Shown: positions 7,483 through 15,132 of the stretch, piece by piece
Layout of the letters: the number at the start of each line of letters is the position of its first letter
Position numbering within the stretch: the stretch's first letter is position 1
Source: Candidatus Campbelliibacteriota bacterium
GTDB taxonomy: Bacteria > Patescibacteriota > Minisyncoccia > Phycocordibacterales > CSBR16-193
Length of the DNA stretch: 21,127 bases
Assembly: GCA_007129455.1 (NCBI GenBank)
Contig: SKVL01000037.1
Coordinates: forward strand, 1-21,127
Direction of reading: 5' to 3'
The notes under the pieces: generated by a model
The model's input: only the letters and a program-made list of their open reading frames with translations
The model's database searches: none
Told to the model about the DNA's origin: nothing
Program-made: the position numbers and the translations under genes

Positions 7483-7989
7483 CTACTCAATAATTCCACT
7501 TGGAAGTAAGGTTACAACCAAATCCCTCTTCGGACCGGAAAGCACTATGTCTCCGAAAACATCCGGCTCGCCAAAAAGTCTCCGAAAAACGATCTCGCTT
7601 CCTCCACCAAGACCATCCATGGAAATTGAAATAGAGCTGTTCAAACGATGGGTTTTTATACTTTCTTCTTTTCCCGCCCATGATTCGCCCCGAAAAAGCT
7701 CAATCTCATCAACTCCGAAATGAACACCGTGGGAAGATGCGTGGCGAGATCCTTGTGTATATATCCGAGCCTCTTCAAGGTAAGCCTTAACCTCGGCTGC
7801 CTCTCTTTCCAAAGCCCTGTAGTCGGCTAAACTAAAAAATACCGACAAAAGCAAGGAAGAGATTATTCCCAAAATCGCCACCACCATCACTATCTCCACA
7901 AGAGTGAACCCCTCCTTACTCTCTGTTAAAGAAAGCGAGCTCTTATGATGGTCTGTTTTGTAAATTTTTTTCGGCATCACTTTTTTCAC
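7483..7989 (-). CDS. GspH/FimT-like minor pseudopilin
   Basis: The 168-residue type IV pilin-like protein has the canonical motif KEGFTLVEIVMVVAILGII (about 25-43): glycine before the cut, phenylalanine at +1, glutamate at +5, then a hydrophobic helix. A region 'AYLEEARIYTQGSR', resembling the helix after the pilin spine in GspH/FimT proteins, follows. The C-terminal half is strand-rich. The start is uncertain: GTG at 7989 has AAGG 10 bases upstream, while ATG at 7977 (MPKKIYKT) lacks a ribosome site; both leave a long basic leader. The gene follows pilC by 12 bases and starts the run of four pilin-like genes. Confidence 0.84.
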   Translation of the reverse strand: MKKVMPKKIYKTDHHKSSLSLTESKEGFTLVEIVMVVAILGIISSLLLSVFFSLADYRALEREAAEVKAYLEEARIYTQGSRHASSHGVHFGVDEIELFRGESWAGKEESIKTHRLNSSISISMDGLGGGSEIVFRRLFGEPDVFGDIVLSGPKRDLVVTLLPSGIIE

Positions 7990-8001
7990 AAGGCGACAAC
8001 C

Positions 8002-9231
8002 TTATATCTGCTCAAGTAAGGAGTACATCGGCATAAGCATCGAGATGGCGAAAAATCCGACCGCCACACCAATTACCACCATCAATACGGGCTCAATGAT
8101 GGTCGACATGTCTTTGGTTCTTTGATCAACCTCCGCCTCAAAGAAAACCGAAACACCCTTTAACATCTCGCTTATCTTTCCCGTCTCTTCCCCGACGCTC
8201 ATCATCTCCCCTACGAAAACTGGAAACAGGTGCTGATTTTCTATAAAAACTCCTGAGATCTGCTCTCCTTTTTGGATCCTCTCTTGCGCCAAACGAAGTA
8301 TCGGTTTGTAATATGAGTTTTGAATCACATCTTCCGTTATCTCCAGAGCTGGCACGACATCAACACCGGCCGAGAGGAGAGAAGAAAGAGTTCTTGATGT
8401 CCTGGCCGCGTTGACTTCTCTTACTATCGTCTTGATAAAAGGGGTCTTAAGAAAAACAAAATCAAGAAAACGCCTTCCTTTGGCCGTTCTGAAAAATGAT
8501 ATCGAAGAAGCTAAAAAAACGGAAACCGCCAAAAAAACCAAGAGAAAGTTGTTCACAAGTGCGTCGCTGGCCCAAATGACCGCCTTGGTCTGGACGGGAA
8601 GCTCCGCCCCCATATCATCAAAAACCGCGGACAGCGTGGGGACAATGTAGGCAAGCATCAAGGCTCCGATGATCACCATTATTGCAAAGACCACAATCGG
8701 GTACATCATTGCTCCGCGAACACGCCTTTTAAGTTCATAGCTTTTCTCCATCTGGACGGCAACGGTGTTCAGTCCCTCTTCCATGTTGCCGCTCTCCTCC
8801 CCAGCTCGAATTATCGCAACAAACATCTTGGAGAAGGCCTTGGGAAACTGCTCCAAACCCTGACTTAGTGTTCCCCCTCCCTTTATTTTGTCTTGTACCG
8901 AGACAAGAACCCTTTTCAGCTCGGGATTTGTAGCTTGTCTTTCCAAAACCGAGAGGGCTCTGGAGACGGGAAGGCCTGCCGAGAGCATTGAGCTCATGTG
9001 TCTAGCAAAGTTTATCTTTTCTATCTCTTTAACGGACGCAAACCAAGTTATTTCTTTTGTCTTGAAAGAACTCAAAAGCCCAACCCCTTTTAAGCCAGAG
9101 TCGGATATGGATATAAGTGAATCTCCGCGCTTGTGTATTTCTTTGTAAAGATGCAACTTGTCGGTCGCCTCCATTTGTTCCGTATACTCTTCTCCGGATT
9201 TTTTCTTTGCTTTGAATGTAAAGGTGGGCAT
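8002..9231 (-). CDS. pilC: type IV pilus inner-membrane platform protein PilC
   Basis: PilC (T2SSF family) is the polytopic platform on which the assembly ATPase acts. The 409-residue product has the N-terminal region FTFKAKKKSGE, two T2SSF repeats (about 72-197 and 275-399) each with the 'R-ls-LL-aGv-v--aL' pattern (MSSMLSAGLPVSRAL and LSSLLSAGVDVVPAL) and the GEESGNMEEGL / GEETGKISEML segments. Membrane helices are near 177-200, 225-247 and 377-400. Length is normal. It follows pilB after 97 bases containing a UUCG-type hairpin, and precedes the minor pilins by 12 bases. There is no Shine-Dalgarno before ATG 9231; the upstream sequence is strongly AT-rich. Confidence 0.95.
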   Translation of the reverse strand: MPTFTFKAKKKSGEEYTEQMEATDKLHLYKEIHKRGDSLISISDSGLKGVGLLSSFKTKEITWFASVKEIEKINFARHMSSMLSAGLPVSRALSVLERQATNPELKRVLVSVQDKIKGGGTLSQGLEQFPKAFSKMFVAIIRAGEESGNMEEGLNTVAVQMEKSYELKRRVRGAMMYPIVVFAIMVIIGALMLAYIVPTLSAVFDDMGAELPVQTKAVIWASDALVNNFLLVFLAVSVFLASSISFFRTAKGRRFLDFVFLKTPFIKTIVREVNAARTSRTLSSLLSAGVDVVPALEITEDVIQNSYYKPILRLAQERIQKGEQISGVFIENQHLFPVFVGEMMSVGEETGKISEMLKGVSVFFEAEVDQRTKDMSTIIEPVLMVVIGVAVGFFAISMLMPMYSLLEQI

Positions 9232-9304
9232 TTGTATTTTATAAATTAATAAAAACCGATTCCGTCTAAATTTTTATAATTAAAGATCCTCGTCTAACCC
9301 CCCC

Positions 9305-9318
9305 AAGCCCGAAGGCTT
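9305..9318 (-). other. stable short hairpin in the pilB-pilC gap
   Basis: On the minus-strand transcript AAGCC-TTCG-GGCTT forms a 5-bp stem with a UUCG tetraloop 10 bases after the pilB stop. A run of G follows, not T, so it is not an intrinsic terminator in the sense direction. It could be an mRNA-processing or stability element that lets pilB and pilC be expressed at different levels. Confidence 0.4.
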
Positions 9319-9328
9319 TTAGATCCTC

Positions 9329-11083
9329 TTATTCGTAGGTCACCCTCAAAACCTCTTCGATGCTGGTATACCCCTGTACGGCCTTACAAAACCCATCCTC
9401 GATCATGGTAAGCATGCCTTCTTTTCTCGCCTGTTCATCGATTTCATCGGTCGAGGCGCTATGCAAAACAAGTTCTCGAATCGCGGAGGAGACCTCAAGG
9501 ACCTCATAAACCCCCAAACGGCCCTTGTAACCGTCTTCACTCTCTTGTGAGGACTTGGGTCTGTAAAAAGGAATGTCTTTCCAGTTTTTGTCTTTTTCAA
9601 TAATGTTCTGCTTTTTCAAATATGAAAGAACTTTATCCATGTCCACAGTTTTTTTGAGTTGCTCTATTTCCTTCTCGTCCATAAAGTATTTTTCCTTTAC
9701 ATCCGTCAATTGCCTTATCAGGCGCTGGGCGATAACCACGTTTACGGTTGATATAACCAAAAAGGGCTCTATTTCCATGTCAATAAGCCTGGGAATCGCA
9801 CCGGCGGCAGAGTTGGTGTGCAGTGTGGAGAGAACAAGGTGTCCGGTAAGAGCGGCGTTAACCGCCAAAGCCGCGGTCTCATTATCTCTTACCTCACCCA
9901 CCATTATGATGTCGGGGTCTTGTCTCAAGAGAGTACGTAAGCCGTTTGAAAAGGTAAATCCTATCTCGGGTTTCACTTGGGTTTGATTAATCCTTTTCAT
10001 TTGATACTCCACGGGGTCTTCAACTGTCGATATATTAACCTCGGGTGTGTTCAATATATCCAAAACCGTATAAAGAGTTGTCGTCTTACCCGAACCGGTC
10101 GGCCCCGTTGTCAGCACCATGCCCGTAGTGGACTTTATGGCGTTGTGTATACGCTCAAGCGCCTCTCCGTGAAATCCCAAAGCCTCCAAACTAAACCCTG
10201 AAACCTGCTCTCGCAGAAGTCTCAAAACGACTTTCTCACCGTAGTAGGTAGGCAGAGTGGAAACGCGAAAAGACACCCTCTCATTGTTCAACTCCGTCTT
10301 GAACCTACCGTCTTGAGGAAGTCTTTTTTCATCAAGCTTGAGATTGGAGAGCACCTTTATCCTTGCGACAATACTGGAGAGAGCGTTTTGTGGCAGAATC
10401 ATCGCATCACGTAGAATTCCATCTATTCTATAGCGAACAAGAAGTTTTTCTTCCAAGGGTTCAATATGTATGTCCGATGCATTTTGAATGATTGCGTGTT
10501 TTATCAAGGTATCAACAACCCTTATGACAGGCATGTCTTCCGCCGACTTCTTAAGATCCTCCTCGGAAGCATCTTCCTCGTTCGCCTCCGGAACCGTTTT
10601 AAGAGAACTGACCTCCTTTTGAATTATATCGCCAAACTCGGCCTTCAGGCTTTTTTGATACTGCAACAAAGCGTGCTTTATCGAGCCTCCGTCCGTAAGA
10701 CGAGGAAGTATCTTCAGACCTGTTTTCTTTTTGATGAAGTCAATCGCGGCCAGGTCCTCAGTATCAAGCATGGCGACCTCCAGACTGCCTTGATCTTTTT
10801 TGCGAAAGGCAATTATGTTGTGATTGCGTGCGATTGGCTCAGGTATCAGAGACAGAACATCAAAATCAAGTTGCTCGTTTTTTAGGTCTACAAAAGGAAT
10901 ACCCAGAATATATGCCTGGGAACGACGCATGTCATCTTCACTCAAAATTCCCTTTTCCACCAGAACCTCCGCCATACTTCTGGTCTGATCATCGGCCTCG
11001 CGCTCAGCTTCATTAAAATCGGACTTTGACACAAGACCCGAGTCGGCGATAAACTCACGCAGTTTTTCTTCATTAATTTGCAT
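9329..11083 (-). CDS. pilB: type IV pilus assembly ATPase PilB
   Basis: PilB is a hexameric ATPase that powers pilin polymerisation at the inner membrane. From ATG 11083 the product has 584 residues: an N-terminal T2SSE-N domain (about 1-150), a linker, then the motor domain with Walker A GPTGSGKTT (327-335), Asp box STVEDPVEY (352-360), Walker B with DIIMVGEVRD (391-400) and His box LSTLHTN (418-424). The zinc-binding tetracysteine region normally found between the His box and GYKGR is replaced by a cysteine-free charged insert (about 460-518). I chose ATG 11083 over the upstream in-frame ATG 11140: an extended -10 (TGTTATACT) lies between them and would start transcription at about 11084, giving an essentially leaderless mRNA. 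It heads the pilus cluster. Confidence 0.96.
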   Translation of the reverse strand: MQINEEKLREFIADSGLVSKSDFNEAEREADDQTRSMAEVLVEKGILSEDDMRRSQAYILGIPFVDLKNEQLDFDVLSLIPEPIARNHNIIAFRKKDQGSLEVAMLDTEDLAAIDFIKKKTGLKILPRLTDGGSIKHALLQYQKSLKAEFGDIIQKEVSSLKTVPEANEEDASEEDLKKSAEDMPVIRVVDTLIKHAIIQNASDIHIEPLEEKLLVRYRIDGILRDAMILPQNALSSIVARIKVLSNLKLDEKRLPQDGRFKTELNNERVSFRVSTLPTYYGEKVVLRLLREQVSGFSLEALGFHGEALERIHNAIKSTTGMVLTTGPTGSGKTTTLYTVLDILNTPEVNISTVEDPVEYQMKRINQTQVKPEIGFTFSNGLRTLLRQDPDIIMVGEVRDNETAALAVNAALTGHLVLSTLHTNSAAGAIPRLIDMEIEPFLVISTVNVVIAQRLIRQLTDVKEKYFMDEKEIEQLKKTVDMDKVLSYLKKQNIIEKDKNWKDIPFYRPKSSQESEDGYKGRLGVYEVLEVSSAIRELVLHSASTDEIDEQARKEGMLTMIEDGFCKAVQGYTSIEEVLRVTYE

Positions 11084-11090
11084 CAAGTAC

Positions 11091-11099
11091 AGTATAACA
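11091..11099 (-). promoter_or_regulatory. extended -10 promoter of pilB
   Basis: On the minus strand TGTTATACT fits TGnTATAAT with one change. Transcription would begin near 11084, one base before the pilB ATG. No good -35 is visible at 17 bases, which is usual for extended -10 promoters. It is divergent from the nusA promoter. Confidence 0.6.
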
Positions 11100-11130
11100 A
11101 AAAATAATAAAAACTTTCCCAAAATCGATG

Positions 11131-11159
11131 TTGACATCAAAACAAAGTGCGCGTATATT
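11131..11159 (+). promoter_or_regulatory. sigma70-type promoter of nusA
   Basis: A perfect -35 TTGACA (11131-11136), a 17-base spacer and -10 TATATT (11154-11159) predict transcription from about 11166. That gives a leader of about 68 bases before the nusA ATG. This is the best-matching promoter in the window. Confidence 0.85.
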
Positions 11160-11169
11160 TAAGTTGATG

Positions 11170-11193
11170 ATGTTCGCGGCCAACCGCGAACAT
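11170..11193 (+). promoter_or_regulatory. 10-bp hairpin in the nusA leader
   Basis: ATGTTCGCGG (11170-11179) and CCGCGAACAT (11184-11193) form a perfect stem with a CCAA tetraloop within the first bases of the predicted transcript. A T-rich but interrupted run (TGTTTGTTTAT) follows, so it could be a weak terminator/attenuator or a 5' stabilising hairpin. NusA is known to feed back on its own operon in some bacteria; a role here is inference. Confidence 0.55.
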
Positions 11194-11233
11194 TGTTTGT
11201 TTATAAGGAAACAAAATTAATCGTTTAAATAAT

Positions 11234-12547
11234 ATGTTCGATTTAAAAGTAATAAACTCGGTCCTGAACCAACTGGAGGAAGAAAGAGGGATTCCGAGAG
11301 AAAAAATAATAGAAGCGATAGAGTGGGCCCTGGCCACGGCATATAAAAAGGAGTACGGGAAAAGAGGTCAAATAATAAGAGCGAAGTTTAATGTAAACAC
11401 CGGAGTTGCCGACCTTGAACAGGTCAAAATAGTGGTGGACAAGGATGCAATTGTTTTCGAAGAAGAAGCTTCCGATAAAGACATCCGTAAAAAAGCCCTG
11501 GAAGAAGGAAAGATTATCTTTAACTCTGAACAACATATCTTTCTTGAAGACGCACAAAAAATAAAAAGGGACACTCAAATCGAAGAAGAGATATGCTTTC
11601 CTCTCGATAGCGGGAAGGAATACGGGCGCATTGCTTCTCAGACGGCCAAACAAGTAATCATGCAAAAAATACGCGAAGCGGAAAAGGCTTCCGTCTTAAG
11701 CGAGTTCGGGGAACGAGAAGGAGAAATTGTCAGCGGAACGGTCCAACGCATAGAAAGGGGTAATATATTTGTAGATCTGGAAAGAGCAACAGGGATAATG
11801 CCCTTCGAAGAGCAGATTCCGGGAGAAAGATACCGGCAAGGAGAGCGTATCCGCGCATATCTTTATCATGTGGAAGAAAGTCCTCGAGGGGTCTTTCTCC
11901 GACTCTCTCGCTCTCACCCAAAATTCTTGGAAAAGCTTTTCGAAGCCGAAGCGCCAGAGGTCGCCAACAAGGTTATAGAGATAAAAGCGATCGCACGAGA
12001 ACCCGGTTCCCGAAGTAAAATAGCCACTTTTTCTCACGATGAAAGCATCGATCCGGTCGGTTCGCTGGTTGGCCAAAGAGGCGTCAGGGTCTCAACCGTA
12101 ATGAGTGAGCTGGGGGGAGAAAAAATAGACATAATAGAGTGGTCAGACGACCCTGAGCAGTTCGTGGCAGACGCTCTTTCTCCGGCAACTGTTATCAGCG
12201 TTGAAATAGAAAAAGAAAACAAGGAAGCTCATGTCAAAGTCCAAGAAGACCAGCAGTCTCTGGCTATCGGCAGAGGTGGGCAAAACGTCCGCCTAGCGGC
12301 ACGTCTTACCGGATGGAGAATAGACATAAAATCAATAGAAGGAGAGTCAGTGGCACAAGCCGATGAAAAGGGCGAGGTTGAGATTATGGAAGAAAAGACA
12401 ACCGAACAGGAAAGCCGTGAAGAAAAGCCGGCGGAAACCAAAGACATTGATGAAGTTTCCAAAAAAGAAGCCCCCGAAGAAAAAAACGATGTCCTATCGG
12501 AAGAGACCGATACAAAAAAGAATGAGGCCGAGGAAGGAGATAAATAA
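11234..12547 (+). CDS. nusA: transcription elongation/termination factor NusA
   Basis: NusA binds RNA polymerase and nascent RNA to control pausing, termination and antitermination. Domains in order: N-terminal polymerase-binding domain (about 1-155; PREKIIEAIEWALATAYKK is typical), S1 (about 160-227), KH1 (about 240-305; DPVGSLVGQRGVR at 273-285) and KH2 (about 320-370; AIGRGGQNVRLAARLTGW). A low-complexity Glu/Lys-rich tail (about 376-437) follows in place of acidic repeat domains. Length is otherwise normal. ATG 11234 gives the expected N-terminus, but no Shine-Dalgarno is close; the only one, AAGGAA (11205-11210), is 23 bases away and instead sits five bases before an in-frame ATT at 11216. 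It has its own strong promoter and a leader hairpin, and is divergent from pilB. Confidence 0.97.
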   Translation: MFDLKVINSVLNQLEEERGIPREKIIEAIEWALATAYKKEYGKRGQIIRAKFNVNTGVADLEQVKIVVDKDAIVFEEEASDKDIRKKALEEGKIIFNSEQHIFLEDAQKIKRDTQIEEEICFPLDSGKEYGRIASQTAKQVIMQKIREAEKASVLSEFGEREGEIVSGTVQRIERGNIFVDLERATGIMPFEEQIPGERYRQGERIRAYLYHVEESPRGVFLRLSRSHPKFLEKLFEAEAPEVANKVIEIKAIAREPGSRSKIATFSHDESIDPVGSLVGQRGVRVSTVMSELGGEKIDIIEWSDDPEQFVADALSPATVISVEIEKENKEAHVKVQEDQQSLAIGRGGQNVRLAARLTGWRIDIKSIEGESVAQADEKGEVEIMEEKTTEQESREEKPAETKDIDEVSKKEAPEEKNDVLSEETDTKKNEAEEGDK

Positions 12548-12615
12548 AATTCGATTGAATTTAATTCTCTTGCGTGCTGAAATAAGTGAACAGTTAAAAG
12601 TTAAATAATAAAAAT

Positions 12616-13149
12616 ATGAATCTATGGCATGACCTTCCCGCGGGGAAAAAAACCGAAATGAACGTTGTAATAGAAGTCCCCAGAGGATCAAAAAACAAAT
12701 ATGAAATAGATAAAAAAACAGGGCTGATAGCGCTGGACAGAGTTATGCACACAGCCCAAGACTTCCCGTTCGATTACGGCTTCGTCCCTCAGACACTATG
12801 GGACGATGATGATGCCCTTGATGTGGTCATATTAACAACTTATCCACTTTCTCCCGGAGTTTTAGTTCGATCTCGTCCAGTGGCAATCATGCAAATGATT
12901 GACAGCGGAGACCCCGATGACAAGGTAATAGCAGTGCCGGCCGAAGACCCGAGATGGAAAGATGTTCGTGATCTAGCCGATATCAATAAGCACACACTTA
13001 AAGAGATGAAGCATTTCTATTCAACATACAAGGATCTGCAAGGAAAAGAGGTAAATATCAAGGGTTTTAAGGGGAAAAAGAAGGCGGAGGAAGCCTTTGA
13101 AAGGAGCCTGCGCCTCTATGCGGAAAAATACGCCGATAAGCGAAAATAA
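12616..13149 (+). CDS. ppa: inorganic pyrophosphatase, family I
   Basis: This soluble enzyme hydrolyses pyrophosphate to two phosphates and so drives biosynthetic reactions. The 177-residue product has family I active-site elements: E20 and the lysines of EVPRGSKNKYE (20-30), FDYGFVPQ (52-59), the metal-binding cluster DDDDALDV (63-70) corresponding to the D-x-D-P-x-D-V signature with alanine for proline, MIDSGDPDDK (94-103), and YKDLQGK (138-144). Length is typical of bacterial enzymes. It starts 68 bases after nusA with no terminator between, so it may be co-transcribed. No Shine-Dalgarno is seen before ATG 12616. Downstream is a 178-base gap before the next gene, which has its own promoter. 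Confidence 0.96.
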   Translation: MNLWHDLPAGKKTEMNVVIEVPRGSKNKYEIDKKTGLIALDRVMHTAQDFPFDYGFVPQTLWDDDDALDVVILTTYPLSPGVLVRSRPVAIMQMIDSGDPDDKVIAVPAEDPRWKDVRDLADINKHTLKEMKHFYSTYKDLQGKEVNIKGFKGKKKAEEAFERSLRLYAEKYADKRK

Positions 13150-13258
13150 ACAGAGACTAGGAGTTTTAAGGTGGTTTTACCGATTGAGTTTTCAACAGAA
13201 CTTAAACCGTCTTTAAAAAACCAAAGTCAAAAATAATGACCACTATACAAAAACGGCT

Positions 13259-13286
13259 TGGGAAGAAAAGAAAATGTTGCTATAAT
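13259..13286 (+). promoter_or_regulatory. promoter of the small acidic membrane protein
   Basis: TTGGAA (13259-13264), a 16-base spacer and a perfect TATAAT (13281-13286), preceded by TGC to make an extended -10. Predicted start is about 13293, giving a leader of about 35 bases. Confidence 0.75.
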
Positions 13287-13327
13287 TAAAAAGTTACAAA
13301 CCAATTAAAAACTTAACTAAAAATTCT

Positions 13328-13645
13328 ATGCATGAAGAAGAAAAAGATTCCCACTCAAAACAGAACGAGGAAGAGAATGTTTTCGGGGCAGACGATATAT
13401 CAACGGAGAACAAGAACCCCGTCGGTCCTCTTATTGGGATCATTCTTATAATAGTCATTATTGTTCTGGGCGCAGTGTTCTTCTGGACTCAAGATGAGCC
13501 GTCTCCATCCATGCAACAAGACCCCGTTAACGACGAGAGAGAAAACGAGGAGGTTGATGAGTTGGAAGAAAGTCTTGATGATATTGACGAAGAGTTGGAA
13601 GACGAGGAGGAAGAGCTCGAAGAAATCGAATCGGAGATTGAATAG
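13328..13645 (+). CDS. small single-pass membrane protein with very acidic tail
   Basis: Function unknown. The 105-residue product has a hydrophilic, acidic N-terminus (1-31), one strongly hydrophobic helix (about 32-53, rich in Ile/Val/Leu) ending in FFWTQ, a Pro/Ser linker (58-66), and a C-terminal tail (about 67-105) dominated by glutamate and aspartate that probably forms a charged helix or coiled coil. There is no signal-peptidase site or lipobox. It is flanked by its own extended -10 promoter and a strong terminator, so it is a monocistronic gene between ppa and tig. Its acidity could suit ion or basic-protein binding, but this is speculation. Confidence 0.8.
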   Translation: MHEEEKDSHSKQNEEENVFGADDISTENKNPVGPLIGIILIIVIIVLGAVFFWTQDEPSPSMQQDPVNDERENEEVDELEESLDDIDEELEDEEEELEEIESEIE

Positions 13646-13668
13646 TCCAAAGTAAATAAAAAGTTAAG

Positions 13669-13706
13669 AAACACCCCCCCACTTAAGACGTGGGGTGTTT
13701 TTTTAA
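13669..13706 (+). terminator. intrinsic terminator after the acidic membrane protein gene
   Basis: AAACACCCC (13669-13677) pairs with GGGGTGTTT (13692-13700), with a loop of about 14 bases, followed by an unbroken T run. It lies 24 bases after the TAG stop. Confidence 0.9.
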
Positions 13707-13758
13707 CTCTATAAAAAAATGTGTTTTTTTGTTTTTTGGTGGAATTTAAAAACTCACG

Positions 13759-13767
13759 TGATATACT
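13759..13767 (+). promoter_or_regulatory. extended -10 promoter of tig
   Basis: TGATATACT matches TGnTATAAT with one change. Predicted start is about 13774, giving a leader of about 24 bases before ATG 13798. No convincing -35 is seen, as expected for an extended -10 element. Confidence 0.6.
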
Positions 13768-13797
13768 GCCAAAAGTTTTGCAAATAAATTAAAAAAC

Positions 13798-14943
13798 ATG
13801 AACCTACTAAGTAAGAACATCATAATCAAAGAAAGCGGGGAATCCGAGGTAGAGATAACCGCGGAGATTCCGGCCGAAGAAATGACCAATCGCTACAAAA
13901 AAGCCCTTAAAGAGGCACAGAAAGACTCGGAAGTTGACGGGTTTCGAAAAGGTAAGGTTCCTTTGGAAATGGTGGAAAAAAGCTTGGGGCAAGGCGTTTT
14001 GATACAAAACGCCGCCGAATCGGTGATCAAAGAAGACTACCCGCGTATTTTGGAAGAAAAGAACATTACCCCACTGGGCCATCCTCAAGTTACCATAACA
14101 AAGATTGCGCCCGACAATGATCTGGGTTTTAAAATAAAAACCGCGGTCATGCCGAAAGTTGAGTTAGGGGACTATAAAAAGATCGCCCCGAGGGTCTTGG
14201 GTGAGAATCCGGTATCGGAAAAACCCGAAGTAACGGAAGAAGAATTAAAAGAAACAATCTACAACATACGCGCAAGTCATATCTTGGAAGAAAAAAGACA
14301 AAAAGGAGAGCCCGTCCCTTCCCCAGAATCGTTAACCGAAGAAGACCTTCCGCCACTCACAGACGAGTTTGTCTCTTCTTTGGGTGATTTTTCCAATATC
14401 GATGATTTTAACGAAAAGATCAAAGAACATCTGTCAAGACAGAAAAAAGGCAAAGAGCAAGAAAGGCAATGGGCTCGTATTCTTGATGCGATTATTGAAA
14501 AGTCGTCTATCGGCTTGCCCCCCATACTAATTGAGTCTGAACTTGATAAAATGACAGCCCAACTGAAGGATGACGTGAAAAGAGCAGGTATTGAGTTTGC
14601 CGAATATCTGACAAAGATCAAAAAAACAGAAGAAGAGATCCGTTCCGAGTGGAGAGAAAACGCCAAAAAAAGAGCCCAAACCCAACTTGTTTTGAACGCA
14701 ATCGCCTCAAAAGAGAACATAAAACCCGACCCGGAAGCCGTTGAAGCCCAAGCCAATCATTTACTTGAACATTACAAGGAGGCCAAACCTGAAAATGTAA
14801 AGACTTTTGTTGCCTCACAGATGACCAACGAAAAAACATTGTTTTTCCTTGCTTCTTTAAAAGATGAACCCGAAAAAGATAAGGAAAATCAGAAAGAAAA
14901 AAAGAAAGACGAAAATGATTCCGGAGAAGAATTGAAGGAGTAA
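13798..14943 (+). CDS. tig: trigger factor lacking the PPIase domain
   Basis: Trigger factor is the ribosome-bound chaperone that meets nascent chains. The 381-residue product has the N-terminal ribosome-binding domain (about 1-120) with the signature GFRKGKVP (48-55). The segment after KVELGDYKK (120-128) reads VTEEELKETIYNIRASHIL (145-163), then passes through a short Pro/Glu-rich linker straight into LPPLTDEFVSSLG (184-196), the start of the C-terminal chaperone arm. The FKBP-type PPIase domain of about 90-100 residues that normally sits between these blocks is absent, with no frameshift. A lysine/glutamate-rich tail (about 355-381) ends the protein. It has its own extended -10 promoter and a strong terminator, and clpP is next downstream, a common tig-clpP neighbourhood. 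There is no Shine-Dalgarno before the ATG. Confidence 0.93.
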   Translation: MNLLSKNIIIKESGESEVEITAEIPAEEMTNRYKKALKEAQKDSEVDGFRKGKVPLEMVEKSLGQGVLIQNAAESVIKEDYPRILEEKNITPLGHPQVTITKIAPDNDLGFKIKTAVMPKVELGDYKKIAPRVLGENPVSEKPEVTEEELKETIYNIRASHILEEKRQKGEPVPSPESLTEEDLPPLTDEFVSSLGDFSNIDDFNEKIKEHLSRQKKGKEQERQWARILDAIIEKSSIGLPPILIESELDKMTAQLKDDVKRAGIEFAEYLTKIKKTEEEIRSEWRENAKKRAQTQLVLNAIASKENIKPDPEAVEAQANHLLEHYKEAKPENVKTFVASQMTNEKTLFFLASLKDEPEKDKENQKEKKKDENDSGEELKE

Positions 14944-14978
14944 AGTCTGGCTTAAAATAAGAAATCTCTAAATAACAG

Positions 14979-15020
14979 GAACTTTCCGGCATGATTTCCG
15001 TTGGAAAGTTCTTATTTTTT
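14979..15020 (+). terminator. intrinsic terminator after tig
   Basis: GAACTTTCC (14979-14987) pairs with GGAAAGTTC (15003-15011), followed by TTATTTTTTTT. It lies 35 bases past the tig stop and separates tig from clpP. Confidence 0.9.
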
Positions 15021-15078
15021 TTAAACCCCTCAAACTCCTTATACAAAGACTTTGTTTGAGTTAATTTTTTCAATAGGT

Positions 15079-15106
15079 TTGTCTAAAGAAAATGTTGTGC
15101 TATATT
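15079..15106 (+). promoter_or_regulatory. promoter of clpP
   Basis: TTGTCT (15079-15084), a 16-base spacer and TATATT (15101-15106), preceded by TGC to form an extended -10. Predicted start is about 15113, 20 bases before ATG 15133. Because it lies downstream of an upstream in-frame TTG (15052), it supports the ATG as the real start. Confidence 0.7.
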
Positions 15107-15132
15107 TAAGCAGTAATCTTGGACCGCGACTT

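Noticed and set aside
11084..11140. N-terminal extension of PilB starting at 11140 with a hydrophobic stretch
   Set aside because: The extension contains the predicted pilB promoter, and the normal PilB N-terminal domain begins at the ATG at 11083.
13150..13258. Terminator after ppa
   Set aside because: GGTTT/AAACC and AGTT/AACT pairings are short and bulged with no proper T-tract, so it is not supportable.
15052..15132. Upstream TTG start for ClpP
   Set aside because: An extended -10 promoter lies within it, and ClpP proteins normally begin at the MLIPTVIE position.
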